From positions 1-37,714 of the forward strand of contig CAJWTS010000038.1 of assembly GCA_913047795.1 (NCBI GenBank): 37,714 bases of DNA. Direction: 5' to 3'. Position 1 is the stretch's first letter, and each line of letters begins with the position of its first letter. Below, one piece after another: positions 33,287 through 37,714 of the stretch. The notes beneath the pieces were generated by a model, which was given only the letters and a program-made list of their open reading frames with translations, ran no database searches and was not told the DNA's origin. This DNA comes from an uncultured Verrucomicrobiota bacterium (lineage in GTDB: Bacteria > Verrucomicrobiota > Kiritimatiellia > CAJWTS01). A program made the position numbers and the translations under genes.

Positions 33287-34672
33287 TCACCGACCAGCGT
33301 GCTCGAAGATCACCTGCCGAACGGCATCCTCCGACGCGGGCATTACCGTACGTCGTCGTGGGACATCGTGCAAGGCCTCAAGAATTGGATGGCGCACCTG
33401 CTCACCGATCGCACGCTGCACCGCGTCTCCGAATTTGGCCGGGTGTGCAGTCGCCAGACAGATCATCGGCACATCGGGATCACGATGCGCCTGACCGACG
33501 TGCACCCCTACGGCGGAATGCGGGTCGAGCACGTAGCCGTAATCGGCATGTACCTGTCGAATGGTTTCCAGTGTCTGTGTGACATCGGCCGAACCGGCAC
33601 AAAACGGATCATTTGCGGCTGCGGGGTCGAGGCTGCCCGCCGAGAGGACACCGCTACTGGCGAAATTATTCATCAACGCGCTGAGTCGCGCCGGTTCGCA
33701 GCCGACGCGATCAAAAAGGTAACGCTCGAAATTACTCGCGATCTGGATGTCCATCGAGGGACTGATCGTCGCCTGCACCTCGCCACGGCTATAGTCGCTT
33801 CCGGCAAAGAACCGCGCGAGAATATCGTTCTCATTCGTCGCCACGACCAACTTGCGAATGGGCAAGCCCATGCGCCAGGCCACGTAACCGGCATACACGT
33901 CGCCAAAGTTCCCGGTTGGCACGCAGAAATCGACCACCGCTGCCTTACGCTGCTCCATCACCCTGAAAGCGCTATAGAAATAGTAGACGACCTGCGCGAG
34001 CACACGGGCCCAATTGATCGAGTTGACGGACCCCAGCGCGAAACGCTCCTTGAATTCGACGTCGCCAAGAACCGCTTTGACGATGGCCTGACAGTCGTCA
34101 AAGGTGCCCTGCAGGGCCAGGTTGAAGACATTCTCGTCGTCGACTGCGGTCATCTGCAGTTCCTGCATGGGGCTCACTCGTCCGTCGGGATAGGTGACGA
34201 AGATGCGCATGCGCGATCGACCACGAACGCCGTAGATGGCTGCGCTTCCGGTATCACCGCTGGTCGCTGCCAGGATATTCAACCGCGCGTCCCGTACATC
34301 GAGCAGGTGTTCGAAGAGATTCCCCAGAAATTGCAGGGCGATATCCTTAAAGGCCAGGGTCGGGCCGTGAAACAGTTCCAGAATAGAGAGATCCCCAACG
34401 GACACCAGCGGCACAACATCATCGCGCGAGAAGACACTGTAACTACGAGAAACAAGATCCTTCAGCACATCCGCCGGAACATCCACGTAGGGCTGCATAA
34501 CCCGCTCAGCGAGCGATGCATAATCCAGGCCACGCCAGTCATCGAGTTCGGCCGACACGTCCGGGACAGAATCCGGCACGAAGAGGCCGCCGTCGACCGC
34601 CAGGCCGGCGATCACCGCATCACTGAACGATAGCGGCTCGCCGCCGCGCGTACTGATATATCGAACACTCAT
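33287..34672 (-). CDS. thrC: threonine synthase
   Basis: A 461-residue PLP enzyme that makes threonine from O-phosphohomoserine. The N-terminus has the family start MSVRYISTRGGEPLSFSDAV and the block LAVDGGLFVP. The cofactor lysine is K109 in HGPTLAFKDIALQFLG. The phosphate-binding loop is ILAATSGDTGSAAI, and NSINWARVLAQVVYYF is typical of the long (E. coli/yeast-like) class. I choose the ATG at 34672; an upstream start at 34720 adds 16 residues not seen in the family. A candidate promoter (TTGCGG, 18 bases, TATAGT) lies just upstream. The gene overlaps gpmI by a few bases. It diverges from the remnant DJ-1 gene. Confidence 0.97.
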   Translation of the reverse strand: MSVRYISTRGGEPLSFSDAVIAGLAVDGGLFVPDSVPDVSAELDDWRGLDYASLAERVMQPYVDVPADVLKDLVSRSYSVFSRDDVVPLVSVGDLSILELFHGPTLAFKDIALQFLGNLFEHLLDVRDARLNILAATSGDTGSAAIYGVRGRSRMRIFVTYPDGRVSPMQELQMTAVDDENVFNLALQGTFDDCQAIVKAVLGDVEFKERFALGSVNSINWARVLAQVVYYFYSAFRVMEQRKAAVVDFCVPTGNFGDVYAGYVAWRMGLPIRKLVVATNENDILARFFAGSDYSRGEVQATISPSMDIQIASNFERYLFDRVGCEPARLSALMNNFASSGVLSAGSLDPAAANDPFCAGSADVTQTLETIRQVHADYGYVLDPHSAVGVHVGQAHRDPDVPMICLATAHPAKFGDAVQRAIGEQVRHPILEALHDVPRRRTVMPASEDAVRQVIFEHAGR

Positions 34673-34690
34673 CTTCTGATCTCGGGCTAT

Positions 34691-34720
34691 ACTATACACA
34701 TCGGCCGGAGGACGCCGCAA
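34691..34720 (-). promoter_or_regulatory. candidate sigma-70 promoter of thrC
   Basis: On the minus strand TTGCGG (34715-34720), an 18-base spacer and TATAGT (34691-34696) give a start about 12 bases before the thrC ATG. The short leader leaves no room for a threonine attenuator. Confidence 0.45.
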
Positions 34721-34758
34721 TCATCCGCGGTCACTCGCCGTGACAGGGCGAAGATTGT

Positions 34759-34787
34759 TTGATCGGTGGCCAAGCGACCGATATAAT
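34759..34787 (+). promoter_or_regulatory. near-consensus sigma-70 promoter
   Basis: TTGATC (34759-34764), a spacer of exactly 17 bases and a perfect TATAAT (34782-34787). It is the best promoter-like sequence I found in the window, and it points at the truncated DJ-1 frame beginning 20 bases downstream. Confidence 0.7.
34762..34782. promoter_or_regulatory. operator-like dyad between -35 and -10
   Basis: ATCGGT (34762-34767), nine bases, then ACCGAT (34777-34782), with an inner GC/GC pair. The dyad overlaps both promoter hexamers, the layout of a repressor site. Confidence 0.45.
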
Positions 34788-34806
34788 AGAACGCGGACGT
34801 CAAAAC

Positions 34807-34929
34807 ATGACACGCGCAATCGCACCCCTGACACACGGTACTGAAGAGATCGAAGCCGTGATCATCATCGACATCTTGCGTCGCGCAAGATGGCAGGTGG
34901 TCACCGCGGGCCCCGATGCACCTTTGTGA
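34807..34929 (+). pseudogene. 5' remnant of a DJ-1/PfpI-family gene
   Basis: From the ATG at 34807 the frame reads MTRAIAPLTHGTEEIEAV, then IIIDILRRARWQVVTAG, and stops at TGA 34927-34929 after 40 codons. This is the first strand-helix-strand of DJ-1/YajL/PfpI proteins, including the conserved Glu of G-x-E-E-I-E-A. Nothing downstream in any plus frame that I read contains the catalytic Cys region or the later G-S-Y-C-type motif, so about four fifths of the gene is missing. It keeps a strong promoter and the start codon, which suggests recent loss, or expression of a 40-residue peptide. The family match is clear from the first 35 residues; I am less sure whether it is dead or a recruited microprotein. 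Confidence 0.7.
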
Positions 34930-35440
34930 ACGAAACTCCCGGGTTGCGTTTAGCACTATCGCTCTTTCCGCAAACCATCCAATTCGATGGGGATGCGGTT
35001 CTCTCGCTCGTAGAGCCTGCGCTCTACAGCAGGAGAAAGCAATAGGCCAGAGGCAATCCGGACCCTCTCTCGCTGGAGACAACCAACACTCTCGCCCGAC
35101 GGGAGGTGCTGAGCGGTCGCAGGTCACTTCGCCAGACCTGTTGCCAGAATAATCGTGCGTGGCGGGGCGGTGGGCGGCATGGATCGGTCAGCGGCTCAGC
35201 CGTGTACTCTTCTGCATGACACAGCCTGGCCCAAATTGCGCAGCGACAATTCGGAAGACATCAGGCAGGTGCGACCACGCCCTTATATTGTTCTGCCGTG
35301 TCATTCTCGTGATCATAGACAATCTCGCCACCCATACACCACCCCTGACCGCTTGCCCACGCACAGGGGTCACGTCTTCGGCAAGAAATGGAACCTGCTT
35401 GCGGCGGGCCACGTCGGCGTTTGGCAAGACGCGATCCGGG
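34930..35440. other. degenerate intergenic region after the DJ-1 remnant
   Basis: About 510 bases. Several frames of 70-105 codons are open on both strands, but none has a ribosome-binding site, a family motif or convincing residue composition. It contains the perfect hairpin at 35010-35027 and a small CCGGG/CCCGG hairpin at 35436-35450 that spans the RRM gene stop. It is probably decayed gene sequence. Confidence 0.5.
35002..35033. repeat. palindromic hairpin element
   Basis: GTAGAGC-CTGC-GCTCTAC is a perfect 7-bp stem with a four-base loop (35010-35027). It is extended outward by GCT/AGC and CTC/GAG pairs with small bulges. It looks like a dispersed REP-type palindrome; only one copy is seen here. 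Confidence 0.5.
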
Positions 35441-35890
35441 CTAGTCCCGGTGGGTTCGTGATTTCGCGGCGTTGACGACAATCTCGCGATTGTCCATCAC
35501 GAAAGCGTGCATATTCTTAATCGCCGCCTTCGAATCGGATTCGCTCCCCATGGTGACGAACCCGTACCCCTTGGATCGCCCGTTACTGCCACTCCTGATA
35601 ATCCGCACCTCGACCACCTTGCCGTGACGCGCAAAGGAATTTGTCAGTTCCGTCTCGTCGGTACTGTAGGGCAAATTCCCCACATAGAGTTCGACACTGG
35701 ATCGAGGGCCGCCGTCGCCGCTTCCGCGACTACGTGCCGAAGGCTGGCGATTCCTTGCCCGCCGGGACTTTCCCCGTACGGCGGACTTGACACGTTGCCC
35801 CAAGAGCAATCCGACGACGAACCATGCCAATGCCATCCATGCCATCGCCGACACTGCCGTCTGTGTAACTAAACCCATCTCTACCCCCAT
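35441..35890 (-). CDS. membrane-anchored RRM RNA-binding protein
   Basis: A 149-residue protein whose C-terminal half (about 65-142) is a complete RNA-recognition motif. RNP2 is LYVGNL at 68-73 and RNP1 is KGYGFVTM at 107-114, with the aromatic residues needed for RNA stacking. Stand-alone RRM proteins are known in cyanobacteria and PVC bacteria, but here the N-terminus is a membrane helix (about 12-30, SAMAWMALAWFVVGLLLG). It is joined to the RRM by a strongly basic linker (KSAVRGKSRRARNRQ). The ATG overlaps the rpoD stop (TGATG), so it is likely translated by re-initiation behind RpoD. A GTG one codon earlier or the ATG at 35878 are alternative starts. The inferred role is to hold certain RNAs at the inner membrane; targets are unknown. 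Confidence 0.85.
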   Translation of the reverse strand: MGVEMGLVTQTAVSAMAWMALAWFVVGLLLGQRVKSAVRGKSRRARNRQPSARSRGSGDGGPRSSVELYVGNLPYSTDETELTNSFARHGKVVEVRIIRSGSNGRSKGYGFVTMGSESDSKAAIKNMHAFVMDNREIVVNAAKSRTHRD

Positions 35891-37714
35891 CACCTGGTTT
35901 CAATAAAACCATCCAACTGACGAATACGTGTCGGATGGCGCAGTTTGCGGAGCGCCTTGGCTTCGATCTGACGGATGCGCTCACGCGTCACATTGAACTG
36001 CTTGCCAACCTCTTCCAACGTCCGCGAATAGCCATCACGCAGGCCGAACCGCAGATCAAGGACCGCCTGTTCCCTGGGAGTCAGCGTATTCAGAACGTCC
36101 TTGAGCCGGTCTTTCAGCAAGCTGAACGCCGTCATCTCCAACGGATTCTCCGCGGACTTGTCTTCGATAAAATCGCCGAAATGCGCATCGTCCGCGTCGC
36201 CGACCGGGCTCTGCAGCGAGATCGGCTGCTGTGCCATCTTATAGACGGCCCGCACACGCTCGACCGGCATGCCCATCTCCTCGGCCGCTTCTTCAGGCGT
36301 CGGCTCGCGACCCAATTCCTGAACGAGGCGCTTCTGGACGCGCAGCAACTTGTTGATCGTTTCGATCATGTGGACCGGGATTCGAATCGTACGAGCCTGG
36401 TCAGCGATCGCGCGTGTCGCCGCCTGCCGGATCCACCACGTGGCGTACGTGCTGAACTTATAGCCACGGCGGTACTCAAATTTCTCTACTGCCTTCATGA
36501 GACCGGTATTCCCCTCCTGGATCAGGTCCAGAAACGAGAGCCCACGATTCATGTACTTCTTCACGATACTAATCACGAGACGCAGATTCGCCTCCACCAT
36601 CTCGGTGCGGGCCTTCTGCCCATCGTCCGTGGCGGACTTAAGGTGGGTCACCCTGTCTTCGAGCTCATCATAAGCCATGCAAAAGAAGCGTTCCATTTCC
36701 TGCATGCGCTTCGTCTGCTCGCGCAACGCCACGGCGCGCTTCTTGCTCTTGCGTGTCTTATTCAGGCGGGCCAACTGGCCCGCACAATCCTCCACCTGCG
36801 CATAATGGTCCTCGACCGCTGACGCCATCTGCTCGATGACTTTCTGCTTAAAACAGAGCTGTTCGTAAAGGGTCTTCAATCGTTTGCGCGCCTTGGTTCG
36901 CGACGTACGGGCCATCGTCAGCGCACGCTGCGACACGCCCGGAACGATCGTCTTTTCAAAGTCCGCCCCCAGTTTTTCCTGCAGCTTGCCGATCTCGTTC
37001 TTTTTGCGATTGAGCGGCTTGAAATACTTCTCGCGACTATCGATCACCTTGTCGGTCACCACGCGATCAAAGCGCTCCTGCCCCTCCTCCAGGCGATGAA
37101 TAAGATCGAGGTGCAATTTCGGCGAGAACCCGAACTCGTAAAAGACCTCGCGCAGGGCGATCTCCGCATCTTCGATGCGTTTGCAAATCTCGACCTCCTG
37201 CTCCCTCGTCAGCAGCGGAACCTGCCCCATCTGATGCAGGTACATGCGAATCGGGTCATCAAAGAAATCGAGTTTGCCCGCGCGCGTGGCCTTGGCCACC
37301 TTCTCCTTCTGCTTGCGAACTTTATCGACTTCGGATGATTCAATGATCTCGATATCCATGCCGCGCAGAAGAACCATGTAGGACTCCAACTCATCCGGAT
37401 TGATCACACTGTCCGGAATGATCTCATTGATATCCTCGAACGTCAGAAAACCCTGATCTTCGGCGAGCTTAATCAACTCCTTAAGCTTGTTATTGCGCTC
37501 TTCGCGAGAAAGCTTGGAACCGACATCCGTTGCGTCCAGCGCTTCGAGCTTGGAGGCCAATCGCTTCGAGACAGCGCCCTTATTCGCCTTTCCCTTCGCA
37601 CCTTTGCGCGCGGCCGACTTCGCCTTTTTCTGGTCTGCCTTCGTCTTCGCTGCGGTCTTCGTCTTCGCTGCGGTCTTCGTCTTCGCTGCGGTCTTCGTCT
37701 TCGCTGCGGTCTTC
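35890..37714 (-). CDS. rpoD: house-keeping sigma factor RpoD (5' end beyond window)
   Basis: The primary sigma-70 factor. Region 1.2 is [22 protein letters not shown]. Region 2 is [40 protein letters not shown], then [22 protein letters not shown]. Region 3 follows [13 protein letters not shown], and region 4 is [15 protein letters not shown] with [20 protein letters not shown]. An ATG at 37560 would give 556 residues. The frame is open without a stop to the window edge and codes 51 more residues of strongly biased Lys/Ala/Gly/Thr sequence, so I annotate it as continuing beyond the window. That tail is four copies of KTAAKT and then [14 protein letters not shown], like histone H1 C-termini. 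Region 1.1 is present in reduced form ([25 protein letters not shown]). It overlaps the RRM gene. Confidence 0.95.
   Translation of the reverse strand, partial: KTAAKTKTAAKTKTAAKTKTAAKTKADQKKAKSAARKGAKGKANKGAVSKRLASKLEALDATDVGSKLSREERNNKLKELIKLAEDQGFLTFEDINEIIPDSVINPDELESYMVLLRGMDIEIIESSEVDKVRKQKEKVAKATRAGKLDFFDDPIRMYLHQMGQVPLLTREQEVEICKRIEDAEIALREVFYEFGFSPKLHLDLIHRLEEGQERFDRVVTDKVIDSREKYFKPLNRKKNEIGKLQEKLGADFEKTIVPGVSQRALTMARTSRTKARKRLKTLYEQLCFKQKVIEQMASAVEDHYAQVEDCAGQLARLNKTRKSKKRAVALREQTKRMQEMERFFCMAYDELEDRVTHLKSATDDGQKARTEMVEANLRLVISIVKKYMNRGLSFLDLIQEGNTGLMKAVEKFEYRRGYKFSTYATWWIRQAATRAIADQARTIRIPVHMIETINKLLRVQKRLVQELGREPTPEEAAEEMGMPVERVRAVYKMAQQPISLQSPVGDADDAHFGDFIEDKSAENPLEMTAFSLLKDRLKDVLNTLTPREQAVLDLRFGLRDGYSRTLEEVGKQFNVTRERIRQIEAKALRKLRHPTRIRQLDGFIETR
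37645..37714 (-). repeat. 18-bp in-frame tandem repeat in the rpoD N-terminus
   Basis: The unit CTTCGCTGCGGTCTTCGT (plus strand) begins at 37645, 37663, 37681 and 37699 and runs off the edge. The copies are identical, so they are recent or actively homogenised, and each codes KTAAKT. Confidence 0.9.

Noticed and set aside
33266..34633. A 455-codon plus-strand frame opposite thrC
   Set aside because: Antisense shadow of threonine synthase, with no motif of its own.
1..37714. CRISPR array, toxin-antitoxin pair, phage or transposase genes
   Set aside because: No regularly spaced direct repeats, and none of the genes carries integrase, transposase, Cas or toxin motifs.

Overview
The window reads as a chromosomal segment of a fairly GC-rich, Gram-negative-type bacterium, most likely of the PVC group and perhaps Kiritimatiellota or Verrucomicrobiota. 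This placement is an inference, not a measurement. It rests on a house-keeping sigma factor with a lysine/alanine-rich histone-H1-like N-terminal tail, a stand-alone bacterial RRM protein, a glycoside hydrolase carrying a calcium-loop module of the type common in marine PVC bacteria, formylglycine-type sulfatase, PhyH and Gfo/Idh/MocA genes side by side, and weak Shine-Dalgarno use. There is no phage, transposase, CRISPR array or rRNA operon. One tRNA gene, tRNA-Gly(CCC) with an encoded CCA, is present.

Layout. 1-3.2 kb (minus): an ECF sigma factor, its membrane anti-sigma factor and an exported ARPP-1-domain protein form a tight operon. 3.3-4.7 kb (plus): dCMP deaminase-like protein and a PhyH-type oxygenase. 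5.05-8.5 kb (plus): a proteostasis operon of Hsp20, an orphan PDZ-domain protein and ClpB. 8.5-14.8 kb (minus): a small lipoprotein overlapping the end of polA, DNA polymerase I, an anchored endonuclease/exonuclease/phosphatase protein, and a GH8 glycosidase of visibly lower GC. 15.2-17.2 kb (minus): tRNA-Gly and an overlapping aroQ-amaP-pfkB operon. 17.5-18.9 kb (plus): a sulfatase. 18.9-23.3 kb (minus): Gfo/Idh/MocA oxidoreductase, Eis-like acetyltransferase, D-threonine-aldolase/D-serine-dehydratase-like PLP enzyme and a second PhyH oxygenase, which look like small-molecule catabolism. 23.5-37.7 kb (minus): mostly core genes, namely cyclophilin, glnS, a pabB-pabC fusion, a diacylglycerol-kinase-family lipid kinase, a 64-residue basic protein, RNase R, phosphoglycerate mutase, threonine synthase, then a degenerate intergenic area with a beheaded DJ-1 gene, an RRM protein and rpoD running off the right edge.

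No complete new defence or mobile system is visible. The most unusual items are the RNA- and nucleic-acid-related oddities in the right third: an H1-like tail on RpoD built from an in-frame 18-bp tandem repeat, a membrane-anchored RRM protein overlapping the rpoD stop codon, an Arg/Glu/Gly-rich insertion inside the S1 domain of RNase R, and a tiny basic protein just behind RNase R. Next are the sigma/anti-sigma/ARPP-1 module, an orphan PDZ protein between two chaperone genes, and a DJ-1 gene reduced to 40 codons behind a near-consensus promoter with an operator-like dyad. All motif positions were read by eye; nothing was searched or computed.
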